Source: Prosthecomicrobium sp. N25 (GTDB taxonomy: Bacteria > Pseudomonadota > Alphaproteobacteria > Rhizobiales > Ancalomicrobiaceae). From it: a stretch of DNA of 64,000 nt. Positions 42,240-50,996 of this stretch are shown piece after piece; position 1 is the first letter of the stretch, and every line of letters starts with the position of its first letter. The position numbers and the translations under genes are program-made. The stretch lies in assembly GCF_037203705.1 (NCBI RefSeq), contig NZ_JBBCAT010000001.1, positions 2,329,418-2,393,417 on the forward strand. The letters run 5' to 3'. The notes beneath the pieces are model-generated. The model searched no databases and was not told the DNA's origin. It saw only the letters and a list, made by a program, of their open reading frames with translations.

Positions 42240-43295
42240 ATGAAGCGTCTGATCCTGCACATCGGCAGCCCGAAGGCCGGTTCCACGAGCCTGCAGCGGT
42301 TCCTGACGGCGAACCGGCCGGTCCTCGCCCGGATCGGCGTCGACTACCCGGACCTGCCGGGCGACGAGAGCCCGCCCCACTGGCTGCGCCAGGCCTTCGA
42401 GGCCGACGAGGCGGACGCCCGCGCCGCCTTGGACGCCCTGGGCGCGGCGATCCGGGGCGCCAGGGGCGACGTCGTCGTCCTGTCCAGCGAGGGGCTCTCC
42501 GGCATCGCCGAGGCCCATGCGCCGGCCGAACGCATTCGTCGCCTGGCCGAGAGCGAGTGGAAGGTCGCCGTCGACGTGGTCGCCTTCGTGCGGCCGCAGC
42601 ACCTCTTCCTGAACTCTTCCTACGCCCAGCACGTGAAGACGCTGGTGACCGCCGATCGCTTCCGTCCCTTCCTGCGCCGCATGATCAACGACCGCCGCTT
42701 CGACGTCGGACGCGTCTACGGCCCCTGGCACGCGGCGTTCGGCCCGCGCTTCCACGCCATCCCCTTCACGGCGCGCGAGCTCGCCCGGGGGCTGGAGCGC
42801 CGCTTCTTCGACGAGGTCGGGCTCGGCGCCCGCCTCTCGGGCCTGAACGACCTGGAGCCCGCCGCGCCCTCCAACCCGAGCCCGGGTCCGATCGCCGTGG
42901 AGGTCCATCGTCGCGTCGCCGCGGCGGGCGGCCGGGCGCGTTTCGGCCCGCGCCTGCGCCAGGCGCGCACCTACCTGCACCGCCGGGGTGTCGCGCTCGG
43001 CTGGGACCGCGAGCGCTTCTCGGGCCTCGACGGCGACGTGGTCGAGGCGGTGCGCGGGGCCTTCCGCCAGCGCAACGAGGCCTTCGCCATGCGCCACTGG
43101 GCGCGGCCCTGGGAGACTGTCTTCGCGGCCGACTACGACCGCGCCTTCGCGTCGAACGAATACGACCTCGACGCCGTTGATCCGGAGCGCGAGAAGGAGA
43201 TCGCCTCGGCGGCCGGCGAGGTCCTCGCGCTCTACGCCGCGCCCGACACGCTGGCCGACCGGATCGGCCGGCTCATCCGCAGGGTGGTGCGGTGA
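42240..43295 (+). CDS. Sulfotransferase-like P-loop protein, copy 1
   Basis: This 351-aa protein begins MKRLILHIGSPKAGSTSLQRFL, matching the PAPS 5'-phosphosulfate-binding loop of sulfotransferases. VDVVAFVRPQHLFLNSSYAQ carries the R and S expected to bind the 3'-phosphate. Later parts (LARGLERRFFDEVG, NEAFAMRHW) are shared only with the following gene. Such proteins are found near polysaccharide genes in marine and soil alphaproteobacteria. The acceptor is unknown. The stop overlaps the start of copy 2. Confidence 0.85.
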   Translation: MKRLILHIGSPKAGSTSLQRFLTANRPVLARIGVDYPDLPGDESPPHWLRQAFEADEADARAALDALGAAIRGARGDVVVLSSEGLSGIAEAHAPAERIRRLAESEWKVAVDVVAFVRPQHLFLNSSYAQHVKTLVTADRFRPFLRRMINDRRFDVGRVYGPWHAAFGPRFHAIPFTARELARGLERRFFDEVGLGARLSGLNDLEPAAPSNPSPGPIAVEVHRRVAAAGGRARFGPRLRQARTYLHRRGVALGWDRERFSGLDGDVVEAVRGAFRQRNEAFAMRHWARPWETVFAADYDRAFASNEYDLDAVDPEREKEIASAAGEVLALYAAPDTLADRIGRLIRRVVR

Positions 43296-44353
43296 AACGC
43301 CTGGTGGTGCATATCGGCAATCCCAAGACGGGCTCCACGAGCCTGCAGAACTGGCTCGCCCAGCACCGCGACCGCCTGGCCGAGGCCGGCTTCGCCGTTC
43401 CGGTCATCAATCCGCGCATGGACGCGACCGGCCACCGCGGCCTGGCCCTTGCGCTCGAGGGCGCCGCCGACCGGGACGCCGCCGAGAACTTGGTCGGCCG
43501 CCTGGAGGCGACCCTCGCGTCCACGCCCTGCGATACCGTCCTGGTCACCGCCGAGAGGCTGCAGGGGGCGGACCCGCGCGCGCGTGTCCCCGACCGCATC
43601 GCCGGGATCGCCGCCCGGCACGGCTTCCGCCCGCTCGTCATCGCCTTCGTCCGGCCCCAGCCGGCCTATCTCAATTCCTTCTACGCCCACGATGTGCGCC
43701 GGCTCTTCACCCCGCTGCGCTTCCGCCCCTGGGTCGAACGCGCCATGACGGACCGGCGCTACGACTACGATCGGCACTACCGCCAGTGGACCGACCGGCC
43801 GGACATGGACTTCGTGCCTGTCCCCTTCACGGGTGCGGAACTGGCCGTCGGCCTCGAGCGCCGCTTCCTCATGGCCGCGGGCCTGTCCGACCGCCTGGAG
43901 ATGCTGGCCGACCTTCCCTCCGCGACCAGCGCCAACGAGGCTCCGGGCCCGCTCACCGTGGAGGTCTACCGCCGGATCGCCGCCCGCTCCGGGCGCAGCC
44001 GCATCGGCGAGGCCTACCCGGATGCCCGCCGCGTCATCCAGGCGGAGACCGACCGCCTCGGCTGGAACCGCTCGCGCTTCTCGGGCCTCGACCCTGATCT
44101 CGCTGCCCGCATCGAGGCCCGCTTCGAGGCCGGAAACCGCGCCTTCGCCGAGCGTCACTGGGGCCGATCGTGGTCGGAGGTCTTCGCCCGCGACAGGATC
44201 CGCCCGCCGAGCCGCAACGAGGTGGACCCCGAAACCCTCGACCCCCGCTACGGCGCCGAGATCGAGGACCTCGCGGAAAGCATCCTGGAACGCTTCGGCC
44301 GTCCGGAGCGGATGGTCGAGCGGCTGCGCCGGGCGCTGCGCCGCGGCGGCTAG
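43292..44353 (+). CDS. Sulfotransferase-like P-loop protein, copy 2
   Basis: This 353-aa paralogue of the preceding gene starts at a GTG that overlaps the upstream stop (GTGA). It keeps the same loop, VHIGNPKTGSTSLQNWLAQHR, and the FVRPQPAYLNSFYAHDV motif. The two proteins share their order of motifs along the full length, so they are an ancient tandem duplication. Divergence in the middle suggests different acceptors. PAPS-dependent activity is inferred from the loop only. Confidence 0.85.
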   Translation: MKRLVVHIGNPKTGSTSLQNWLAQHRDRLAEAGFAVPVINPRMDATGHRGLALALEGAADRDAAENLVGRLEATLASTPCDTVLVTAERLQGADPRARVPDRIAGIAARHGFRPLVIAFVRPQPAYLNSFYAHDVRRLFTPLRFRPWVERAMTDRRYDYDRHYRQWTDRPDMDFVPVPFTGAELAVGLERRFLMAAGLSDRLEMLADLPSATSANEAPGPLTVEVYRRIAARSGRSRIGEAYPDARRVIQAETDRLGWNRSRFSGLDPDLAARIEARFEAGNRAFAERHWGRSWSEVFARDRIRPPSRNEVDPETLDPRYGAEIEDLAESILERFGRPERMVERLRRALRRGG

Positions 44354-44450
44354 GGCCTCGCCGCAGCGGACCGGACCGCCCCGGCGGGACGGTGGACAAG
44401 TCGGCGCCGCCCCGTTGACGGCGGCCGGCCCTTGGCGCTTTCTCGCAGCC

Positions 44451-44882
44451 ATGACCCTGCACCTCATCAAGCTCTGCGTGGGCTGCGACAGCGTCCAGGA
44501 CCTCACCGACTGGGTCGACGAGCGCCTGGCCGACCGCCGCCGCCGCGGCCTGGAGCCGGTCCACGTCCACCGCACCCGGCAGATGCCGAAGCGCCGGGAC
44601 GACATCCTGGACGGCGGGTCCCTCTATTGGGTCATCAAGGGCTCGATCATGGTGCGCGAGCCCATCCTGGACCTCCGGGCCGTCACCGACGAGGCCGGCG
44701 TCCCCCATTGCGACATCGTCCTCTCCGGCGAATTCCACGGCGTCGAGCCCCGCCGCTGCCGCCCCTTCCAGGGCTGGCGCTACCTCGATCCCAAGGAAGC
44801 CCCTCACGACCTCCGCTCCGCCGGCGCCCGCGACCTGCCCCCGGAGTTCGTCAAGGAACTCGCCCTTCTCGGCCTGCTCTGA
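44451..44882 (+). CDS. DUF1489 family protein
   Basis: This 143-aa protein begins MTLHLIKLCVGCDSVQDLTDW and contains VHVHRTRQMPKRRDDILDGGSLYWVIKG and RRCRPFQGWRYLDPKEAPHDL. It is highly conserved among alphaproteobacteria and otherwise unstudied. The CVGC pair and conserved H, R and W residues suggest nucleic acid or metal binding, which is inference only. It is followed by a small secreted protein gene. Confidence 0.9.
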   Translation: MTLHLIKLCVGCDSVQDLTDWVDERLADRRRRGLEPVHVHRTRQMPKRRDDILDGGSLYWVIKGSIMVREPILDLRAVTDEAGVPHCDIVLSGEFHGVEPRRCRPFQGWRYLDPKEAPHDLRSAGARDLPPEFVKELALLGLL

Positions 44883-44975
44883 GCCAGCCATCCGAGGACA
44901 GGGCGGGCACCGCCGGTATACGCCCGGCGCTCTGCACGCTATGCTGCGCCCCAACATCCACGGGAACGCCCACCG

Positions 44976-45356
44976 GTGACACGGCGCCTTGCCTGCCTTC
45001 TCGCTGCCGCCTCATGGCTCCTGCCGGCCGTACCGGCAATGGCCCAGTGCGTGCCGGCGTCCGTGGCGCGCAACAACCCGGCCTTCTCGTCCACCGCCGC
45101 GACCGGCGCCCGCGACGCCTGCGCGCCGAAGCCCCAGGCCCGCGCCAAGCCGAAGCCGGCGCGACCCGAGGAAAGGACCGTCTCCGGTCTGGATCTCATG
45201 GAAAAGGAAGGCGCCGCCAAGGCCCCGACCGTGACCCGCGACGCCGAGGGGCGGACGGTGACCCGCGTCGGCGACACGGAGATCCGCTTCGGCGGCTATG
45301 TCCGCACCGACGTGATCGTGAGCTCCGGTAGTGGCCGCTACCTCAAGTCCCGCTGA
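44976..45356 (+). CDS. Small secreted hypothetical protein
   Basis: The frame begins at a GTG and encodes 126 aa with a signal peptide (LACLLAAASWLLPAVPAMA). Two cysteines frame a short loop (QCVPASVARNNPAFSSTAATGARDAC), followed by a Lys/Pro-rich spacer. The terminal 45 residues (TVTRVGDTEIRFGGYVRTDVIV) look like a short beta structure. I do not recognise a family. Confidence 0.65.
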   Translation: MTRRLACLLAAASWLLPAVPAMAQCVPASVARNNPAFSSTAATGARDACAPKPQARAKPKPARPEERTVSGLDLMEKEGAAKAPTVTRDAEGRTVTRVGDTEIRFGGYVRTDVIVSSGSGRYLKSR

Positions 45357-45426
45357 AGCCGCCCTGCGGAAGTGACTCGCCGGATTCGCGAATCGATCCG
45401 GCGCCAGGGCCAACACCGGCCCCGCT

Positions 45427-46293
45427 TCACACCGCGCAATTGTCGATCAGCCGCGTGCGGCCGAGCCAGGCGGCGGCCAGCACCCGCTGCGGCCCGTTGC
45501 CGGGCGGTCCGAGGGTCGCCGCGTCGCGCACCTCGATGTAGTCGATCTTGCCGAAGCCGACCGCCCCGAGGCGCGTCTGCGCCCGGTCGATCGCCCGCTC
45601 CACCGGCCCGCCGGTGCGCGCCGATTCGGCGACGTCCCGCAGGACCTGGTGCAGCACGGGCGCCCGGGAGCGCTCGCGCGGGTCGAGATAGGCGTTGCGG
45701 GACGACATGGCGAGCCCGTCCTTCTCGCGCACCGTCGGCGCACCGACGATCTCGACCGGCATGCCGAGGTCGCGGACGATCTGACGGACCACGCAGAGCT
45801 GCTGGTAGTCCTTCTCGCCGAAGACGGCGACGTCCGGCCCGCAGGCGTTGAGGAGCTTCGTCACCACGGTGGCGACACCCTCGAAGAAGTGGGGGCGGAA
45901 GTCCGTCTCGAGCCCGACCGCCGCCCCGCCGGTGACGACCTTGGTCGAGAAGTCCGGCGGATACATCTCGCCCACGAGTGGTGCGAAGACGAGGTCCGTC
46001 CCGAGCAGTTCCAGGAGCTCCAGGTCGCGCGCCTCGGAGCGCGGGTAGGTCTTGAAGTCCTCGTTCGGCCCGAACTGGGTCGGGTTGACGAAGATCGAGA
46101 CCACCACCCGGTCCGCGCGCTCGTAGCCGATCCGGACGAGCGAAAGGTGCCCGTCGTGCAGCGCGCCCATGGTCGGAACCATCGCGACCCGCTCACCCGA
46201 CCGCCGCCAGTGCCCGACCCTCGCCCTGAGCTCGGCCACGGTGCGCACCACCTCGGGGCGCCCGTCCGCCGCCCCCGTTTCGATCGCAGACAT
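45427..46293 (-). CDS. panC: Pantoate-beta-alanine ligase
   Basis: This 288-aa enzyme condenses pantoate with beta-alanine to make pantothenate for coenzyme A. It has the nucleotidyltransferase motifs VPTMGALHDGHLSLV and VSIFVNPTQFGPNEDFKTYPR, followed by FGEKDYQQL and the KMSKS-like DGLAMSSRNAYL. The ATG at 46293 is supported by the family start. No panB gene adjoins. Confidence 0.96.
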   Translation of the reverse strand: MSAIETGAADGRPEVVRTVAELRARVGHWRRSGERVAMVPTMGALHDGHLSLVRIGYERADRVVVSIFVNPTQFGPNEDFKTYPRSEARDLELLELLGTDLVFAPLVGEMYPPDFSTKVVTGGAAVGLETDFRPHFFEGVATVVTKLLNACGPDVAVFGEKDYQQLCVVRQIVRDLGMPVEIVGAPTVREKDGLAMSSRNAYLDPRERSRAPVLHQVLRDVAESARTGGPVERAIDRAQTRLGAVGFGKIDYIEVRDAATLGPPGNGPQRVLAAAWLGRTRLIDNCAV

Positions 46294-46455
46294 TCCGCTT
46301 CCCCCCGGGCTTCGGTCCGCGGCGCGCGGCCAGCCTCCCCGGCGCGGCGCCCAACGTCGAGGGAAACGGGTGAGATCGGGCTTTTCCAAGGCGGGGCCCG
46401 GTGCCATGTATGGGGGCGGGTCCCGCGTCAGGCGGGGCAGGGAGAGGCCGCGAGG

Positions 46456-47214
46456 ATGAAGGACGGATCCGCCCGGGGAGGCGAGGCAGGCGCGGTCACC
46501 GGGCGGGGCGACGCGGGCGTCGCGCCGCGCTCCGGGAATGGCGAGATCGAGGCCTTCCTGGACTCGGTCGCCCGGACGGTTCCCGCCGCCGGCGCCGGCC
46601 GCCTGATCTTCGCCCTCGATGCGACCATGAGCCGCCAGCCGACCTGGGACCTGGCCACCGAGCTCCAGGCCGAGATGTTCGACGAGGCCCTGAAGGCCGG
46701 CGGCCTCGCCGTCAGCCTCGTCTATTTCCGCGGTCTCGGCGAATGCCGGGCGAGCCGCTGGGTCTCCGATTCGGCTGCCCTCAAGTCCATGATGGCCCGG
46801 ATCGACTGCCGCGCCGGCCACACCCAGATCGGCCGGGTGCTGACCCACGCGGTGGAGACCGCCCGCGAGAACCGGGTCGCAGCGCTCGTCTATGTCGGCG
46901 ACGCCATGGAGGAGAACCCGGACGACCTCGCCGCGGCCGCCGGCGAACTGGCGCTCCTCGGCGTCCGCACCTTCCTGTTCCAGGAGGGGCACGATCCGGT
47001 CGCCGAGCGCACCTTCCGCGAGATCGCCCGGGTCACCGGCGGCGCGCATGTCCGCTTCGAGCCGGGGGCGGCGCGCAGGCTCGGCGAGCTGTTGCGCGCG
47101 GTCGCCGCCTACGCGGCCGGCGGCCTGAAGGCGCTGACGGCGCTCTCCGGCCGGGGCGGGGAGGGCGCGCGGCTGCTCATCGCCGCGATGCCGGGCGGGG
47201 GAGGGGCGCGGTGA
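46456..47214 (+). CDS. VWA-domain protein
   Basis: This 252-aa protein has a von Willebrand A-like fold with a MIDAS-type [11 protein letters not shown] (D55, T57, S59, a DxTxS variant), then [17 protein letters not shown] and [36 protein letters not shown]. The first 28 residues are low complexity. The stop overlaps the start of a membrane-anchored J-domain gene (GTGA), so the two are made together. Pairing with a chaperone adaptor suggests a client or scaffold relation. The role is unknown. Confidence 0.85.
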   Translation: MKDGSARGGEAGAVTGRGDAGVAPRSGNGEIEAFLDSVARTVPAAGAGRLIFALDATMSRQPTWDLATELQAEMFDEALKAGGLAVSLVYFRGLGECRASRWVSDSAALKSMMARIDCRAGHTQIGRVLTHAVETARENRVAALVYVGDAMEENPDDLAAAAGELALLGVRTFLFQEGHDPVAERTFREIARVTGGAHVRFEPGAARRLGELLRAVAAYAAGGLKALTALSGRGGEGARLLIAAMPGGGGAR

Positions 47215-47942
47215 ACGCGGTCTTCCTCGGCGCCGCCGTGCTCATCGCGGTCCTCTTCGCCGCAAAGGGCTTCACGGCGGCCAACCCGGCCTCCCTGGCG
47301 AAGTCGCTGAGGACGGTCTTCGGCCTGTCCCTGATGATCTTCGCCGCCTTCATGGCGTTGACCGGGCGCTGGGCCGTCGCCATCCCGATCGCCATGTTCG
47401 CCCTGCCGATCTTGGCGCCGAACCTGTTGCGCGGCCGCGGCTTCCCGGGCCTCGGCACCGCCGGCCCGAACCGCGGGCGGAAGTCGACGGTGCGCTCCGC
47501 CGCCCTCGAGATGGAGCTCGACCACGACAGCGGGATCATGAGCGGACGCGTGCTGGCCGGCACCTTCGAGGGCCGCGACCTGGCGCGCATGTCGATCGCC
47601 GACCTGAAGCGGCTCTGGCGCGAGATCCGGGAGGATGCCGAGAGCCGCGCCCTGCTAGAGGCGTATATGGACCGCCGGGACGCCTTCTGGCGTGAAGACC
47701 TGGACGGCGACACGGCAGCGGGGCATGGCCGCCCGCCGGCTCCTGGCGCGATGACAGAGCAGGAGGCTTACCAGATTCTTGGCCTTCAGCCCGGGGCCGG
47801 GGAGGCGGAAATCCGGGACGCGCACCGGCGCCTCATGAAGGCGGTCCACCCCGACCGCGGGGGCTCCACCTTTCTTGCCGCGAAAATCAACGAAGCCAAG
47901 GACAGACTCATCGGGAAGCATAGAACGCGCTCCAATCACTGA
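47211..47942 (+). CDS. Membrane-anchored J-domain protein (type III DnaJ-like)
   Basis: The GTG start overlaps the VWA gene stop. The 243-aa product has N-terminal membrane helices at about 3-20 and 38-70 and a soluble middle region. A J-domain occupies the last 60 residues ([34 protein letters not shown]) with the HPD motif at 213-215. Membrane helix plus terminal J-domain is the layout of mitochondrial Pam18/Tim14 and of related alphaproteobacterial proteins. It should recruit DnaK to the cytoplasmic face of the inner membrane. The last 7 nt overlap the convergent carboxypeptidase gene. Confidence 0.9.
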   Translation: MNAVFLGAAVLIAVLFAAKGFTAANPASLAKSLRTVFGLSLMIFAAFMALTGRWAVAIPIAMFALPILAPNLLRGRGFPGLGTAGPNRGRKSTVRSAALEMELDHDSGIMSGRVLAGTFEGRDLARMSIADLKRLWREIREDAESRALLEAYMDRRDAFWREDLDGDTAAGHGRPPAPGAMTEQEAYQILGLQPGAGEAEIRDAHRRLMKAVHPDRGGSTFLAAKINEAKDRLIGKHRTRSNH

Positions 47943-49591
47943 CGTACGGCAAGGCAGGAAAAGTCTTTGCGCTTCAGGGTCGCGCAGGCGGCGTTGGCGG
48001 TCGCCTGGTCGGAGAAGCCCGCAAACCGCGCGCGGTAGAGCGTCGTGCCGCCCTTCGAGACGGCCTCCGTCACCGGCTCCCGGCCGGACAGGACCCGACC
48101 GGCCTCGCCGCGAGCCTTGGAGAGGATCGCGCGAGCATCCGCCTCGCGGTCGACCGCCGCGATCTGGATCATCCAGCCCTTGTGGTCGTCCGTCCTGGCC
48201 GGCTCCGCCTCGCGCTCGACGGCTTTCTCGGTCTTGCGCTCGGCGGTCGACTGGGTGGTGACCGGATCCGCGAAGGCCGTGGTCCGTCCCCGGCCCGGAA
48301 TGCCGGCCGGCGGCACGAGCACGCCCGCCGACACCGTCTTCTGCGGCAGCTCGAGCACCGGAACCGCGGGCGCCACGGGTGCGGGCGGCACCGGCATGGA
48401 GACCGTCTGCACCTTGCGGACCGCCGGCGCAGGCTCCGGCTCGATCGGGACCGGGGGCGCGAAGGCCGAGGCGGCGGCCACCCTGGCGACCGCGGGGGGA
48501 ACGATGGAGAGCGGCTCGCCGGTCGCGCGGCCCTGGTCGGGCAGCAGGATGGCTTTCGCCATGGCGACAGCCGCTCCGCGCTCCACCGGCTTCTCGTCGG
48601 GACGCGGCAGCTCCGTGGCGACGGCGGCCGAGGCCGGCCGGCGCGCGGCCGACGGGGCCTCTTCCTTCGGGCCGTTGTCGAGCACCGCGTAGGTCTTCGC
48701 CCCGCGGCTCGCCTCGGGCAGGTAGGTCTCGATCAACTGGACCATGTGGGCGTCGCGGGCCCGGCCGGTCGGCCCGCCCATGACGGCCGCCACGATCGTG
48801 CGCCCGTCGCGCTTCACCGAGCTGACCAGGTTGAAGCCGGAGGCCGCGGTGTAGCCGGTCTTGATGCCGTCGACGCCCTCGACGCGGCCGAGAAGCTTGT
48901 TGTGATTGGCGTGCACCGACCCGCGCCACGCGAAGGCGCGGGTGGAAAAGAGCCGGTAATAGTCCGGGAAGCGGTCCTGCAGCGCCATGCCGAGCGTGAC
49001 CATGTCGCGCGCGGTCGTCGTCTGCGCCGGATTGGGCAGGCCGTTCGGGTTGCGGAAGACCGAGTTCGTCATGCCGATCCGCTGGGCCGTCCGGGTCATG
49101 CGCGCCGCGAAGGCCTCGACGGACCCCGAGACGTTCTCGGCGATCACCACGGCGGCGTCGTTGGCGGACTTGGTCACCAGCGCCCGGATCGCGTCGCCGA
49201 CCTCGATGGTCTCGCCGGGACGCAGCCCGAGCTTGGAGGGCGCCTGGGAGGCGGCCAGGGGCGAGACCTCGAGCGGCGTCGACATGGTCATCCGACCGCG
49301 CTCGAGTTCCTCGAACAGGACGTAGAGCGTCATCATCTTGGTGAGCGACGCCGGGAAGCGCTGCCCGTCGGGATTGCGGGCGAAGAGCACCTTGCCGGTC
49401 TTGGCGTCGACCACGATCGCGGCATAGCGCCCCGATTCCGACATGCTCGAGGACCGCTCGGCCGGCTCGGCCGACCTCGCCTTGCGGCGATACCGGGCCG
49501 CATCGGCCTCGAAGGACGTGAAGCAAACGACAACCGCCGCGAGAGCCGCCGCGACGACGCGGCCTCGCCCGAAGAGACTTTGACTCGACAC
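47936..49591 (-). CDS. D-alanyl-D-alanine carboxypeptidase with SPOR domain
   Basis: From a GTG at 49591 the product is 551 aa; this start gives a clean signal peptide ([20 protein letters not shown]). The low-molecular-weight PBP domain has the S-x-x-K motif SLTK (S82), SAN at 142-144 and a KTG triad in [16 protein letters not shown] long Pro/Ala-rich linker follows. The last 80 residues form a SPOR domain ([39 protein letters not shown]) that binds denuded glycans at the division site. The enzyme trims pentapeptides in peptidoglycan. The start codon is less certain than the frame. Confidence 0.93.
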   Translation of the reverse strand: MSSQSLFGRGRVVAAALAAVVVCFTSFEADAARYRRKARSAEPAERSSSMSESGRYAAIVVDAKTGKVLFARNPDGQRFPASLTKMMTLYVLFEELERGRMTMSTPLEVSPLAASQAPSKLGLRPGETIEVGDAIRALVTKSANDAAVVIAENVSGSVEAFAARMTRTAQRIGMTNSVFRNPNGLPNPAQTTTARDMVTLGMALQDRFPDYYRLFSTRAFAWRGSVHANHNKLLGRVEGVDGIKTGYTAASGFNLVSSVKRDGRTIVAAVMGGPTGRARDAHMVQLIETYLPEASRGAKTYAVLDNGPKEEAPSAARRPASAAVATELPRPDEKPVERGAAVAMAKAILLPDQGRATGEPLSIVPPAVARVAAASAFAPPVPIEPEPAPAVRKVQTVSMPVPPAPVAPAVPVLELPQKTVSAGVLVPPAGIPGRGRTTAFADPVTTQSTAERKTEKAVEREAEPARTDDHKGWMIQIAAVDREADARAILSKARGEAGRVLSGREPVTEAVSKGGTTLYRARFAGFSDQATANAACATLKRKDFSCLAVRQ

Positions 49592-49839
49592 AGCCCGAAT
49601 GTCCCCGGTTCGCCGCGGCCTCGGATCGCTCCGCTGCCGCCCGCACCCCACCGACGGCGCCCCGCGGGCGCCCGACTTCCCATCCGGCTTCGCTTTTTCC
49701 GGCGGCCGACGGTGGATGCGAAGGTCTCGCGAGGCCACGTCCGGCGCGTCGGGCGGGCGTTGCCGGCCGTCCACGGTCCCTAGAATGCGGTCGACTGGGT
49801 TGAGGAAGCGTAAACTATCGGGCTGCGGCCACGCTCATG

Positions 49840-49850
49840 CTGCGATGCAG
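49840..49850 (+). promoter_or_regulatory. PhaR-like operator CTGC-N3-GCAG
   Basis: The palindrome CTGCGATGCAG matches the CTGC-N3-4-GCAG form reported for Paracoccus PhaR. It ends seven bases before the -35 element of the phasin promoter. Confidence 0.6.
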
Positions 49851-49857
49851 AATTCAC

Positions 49858-49886
49858 TTGACGCAATGCGATGGCGTCGCTATTGT
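49858..49886 (+). promoter_or_regulatory. Sigma-70-type promoter of phasin gene
   Basis: TTGACG at 49858-49863 and TATTGT at 49881-49886 are spaced by exactly 17 nt. It is one of the best housekeeping promoters in the window. Transcription should start near 49893, giving a leader of about 90 nt. Confidence 0.75.
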
Positions 49887-49895
49887 GCACCGCAA
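49883..49895 (+). promoter_or_regulatory. PhaR-like operator overlapping phasin -10
   Basis: TTGTGCACCGCAA overlaps the -10 element and the start point. It differs by one base from the element upstream of the PHB depolymerase gene at 23912-23924. This position would block RNA polymerase, as expected for a repressor released by PHB. Confidence 0.65.
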
Positions 49896-49981
49896 CATGA
49901 ACCTTGCGCCGAGAACGCGCGGTCATGAGCCGGATGGCCCCGCCGCGCACCGATGGCGGGCAGTTGAAGAAGGGATCTGAG

Positions 49982-50305
49982 ATGCTCGAGGAAATGCAGA
50001 AGGCCACCAAGGAGAACATGGACAACGCCATGAAGTCGATCGGCGTCGTGTCCAAGGGCGTCCAGGCCATCGCGGTCGAGGTGGCGGACTACTCCAAGAA
50101 GTCCTTCGAGCAGAGCTCGGCCACCGTCGAGAAGCTCTTCGGCGCCAAGACCCTCGACAAGGCGATCGAGGTCCAGTCGGACTTCGTCAAGTCCGCCTAC
50201 GAGGGCTATGTCGCGCAGATGACCAAGGTCGGCGAGATGTACGTCGATCTCGCGAAGGAAGTCTACAAGCCCTACGAGGGCGTGTTCGGCAAATTCGCGA
50301 AGTGA
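49982..50305 (+). CDS. Phasin family protein
   Basis: The ATG at 49982, after GAAGGGA, gives a 107-aa acidic helical protein: MLEEMQKATKENMDNAMKSI, then EVADYSKKSFEQSSATVEKLFGAKTLDKAIEVQSDFVKSAYEGYVAQMTKVGEMYVDLAKE in outline. This is the phasin pattern (PF09361), in which amphipathic helices coat PHB granules. A longer form from 49904 would start close to the predicted transcription start and is unlikely. A strong promoter and candidate PhaR sites precede it, and a terminator follows. Confidence 0.93.
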   Translation: MLEEMQKATKENMDNAMKSIGVVSKGVQAIAVEVADYSKKSFEQSSATVEKLFGAKTLDKAIEVQSDFVKSAYEGYVAQMTKVGEMYVDLAKEVYKPYEGVFGKFAK

Positions 50306-50335
50306 CCCTTTCCAGCCTCCCAGGCTGACCTCCTG

Positions 50336-50362
50336 AAGCCCGGCTCCGGCCGGGCTTTTTTA
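50336..50362 (+). terminator. Rho-independent terminator of phasin gene
   Basis: A 7-bp perfect stem, GCCCGGC/GCCGGGC, with loop TCCG is extended by flanking A and T residues and followed by TTTTTTA. It lies 30 nt after the phasin stop. Confidence 0.9.
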
Positions 50363-50656
50363 TTGCCCGCCGGCGGCCCTTCGCCGCGCCCCGGGCCGGG
50401 CGGGACCGGACCGCCAGCCCCGCGCCGCGGGCGGCAGCCGCGCGCCGGCTATTCCTCACCTTTGCGAGATGCCGCGTTGCCCTCGCCCGAAACTCACTTA
50501 CAATGAAACCGACGCATGCCCATATGTGTTCGGGACAAGGGACCGGAGAACCGGGACCACCGGACACGGGCCCCAGCGGCAGTGCCGGTTCAATCGAGTG
50601 AGAATCCGGATCAGCCGGACGGGTGCGGACGATGAAGGACGCGAGTCGGGCCTGAC
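50363..50656. other. Intergenic region of about 290 bp upstream of clpS
   Basis: No supported gene lies here. The segment near 50490-50530 (ACTTACAATGAAACC, CCCATATGTG) is locally AT-richer and may hold the clpSA promoter. No consensus pair was convincing. Confidence 0.45.
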
Positions 50657-50986
50657 ATGAGCAAGGACAATCGGCGACCTGGAGAACAGGATCCCGGAAC
50701 GGTCGTGGTCACCAAGACACGGCCGAAAACCAAACGCCCCAACATGTACCGCGTTCTTCTGCTGAACGACGACTACACGCCGATGGAGTTCGTCGTCCAC
50801 GTCCTGGAACGCTTCTTCAACAAGGGCCGCGAAGAGGCGACCCGCATCATGCTTCACGTGCACCACCATGGCGTGGGCGAATGCGGTGTGTACACCTACG
50901 AGGTGGCGGAGACCAAGGTGACGCAGGTCATGGACTTCGCCCGCCAGCACCAGCATCCTCTGCAATGCGTCATGGAAAAGAAGTGA
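50657..50986 (+). CDS. clpS: ClpS adaptor
   Basis: This 109-aa protein has a flexible N-terminal tail (about 1-30) and the ClpS core [58 protein letters not shown]. The DDYTP and HVHHHG motifs bind N-degron residues. ClpS delivers N-end-rule substrates to ClpAP. The clpA gene starts 10 nt after its stop, so the two form an operon. Confidence 0.97.
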   Translation: MSKDNRRPGEQDPGTVVVTKTRPKTKRPNMYRVLLLNDDYTPMEFVVHVLERFFNKGREEATRIMLHVHHHGVGECGVYTYEVAETKVTQVMDFARQHQHPLQCVMEKK

Positions 50987-50996
50987 GGTCCTCCCA

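Larger units (their letters stand above)
49592..49981. other. Divergent intergenic region upstream of phasin gene
   Basis: About 390 bp separate the divergent carboxypeptidase and phasin genes. The left part encodes nothing I can support. The right part, 49840-49895, holds a complete promoter and two PhaR-like elements described separately. Confidence 0.6.

Noticed and set aside
40185-43097. Minus-strand open frame of 970 codons
   Set aside because: It runs opposite GST and the first sulfotransferase-like gene and has shadow composition without motifs.
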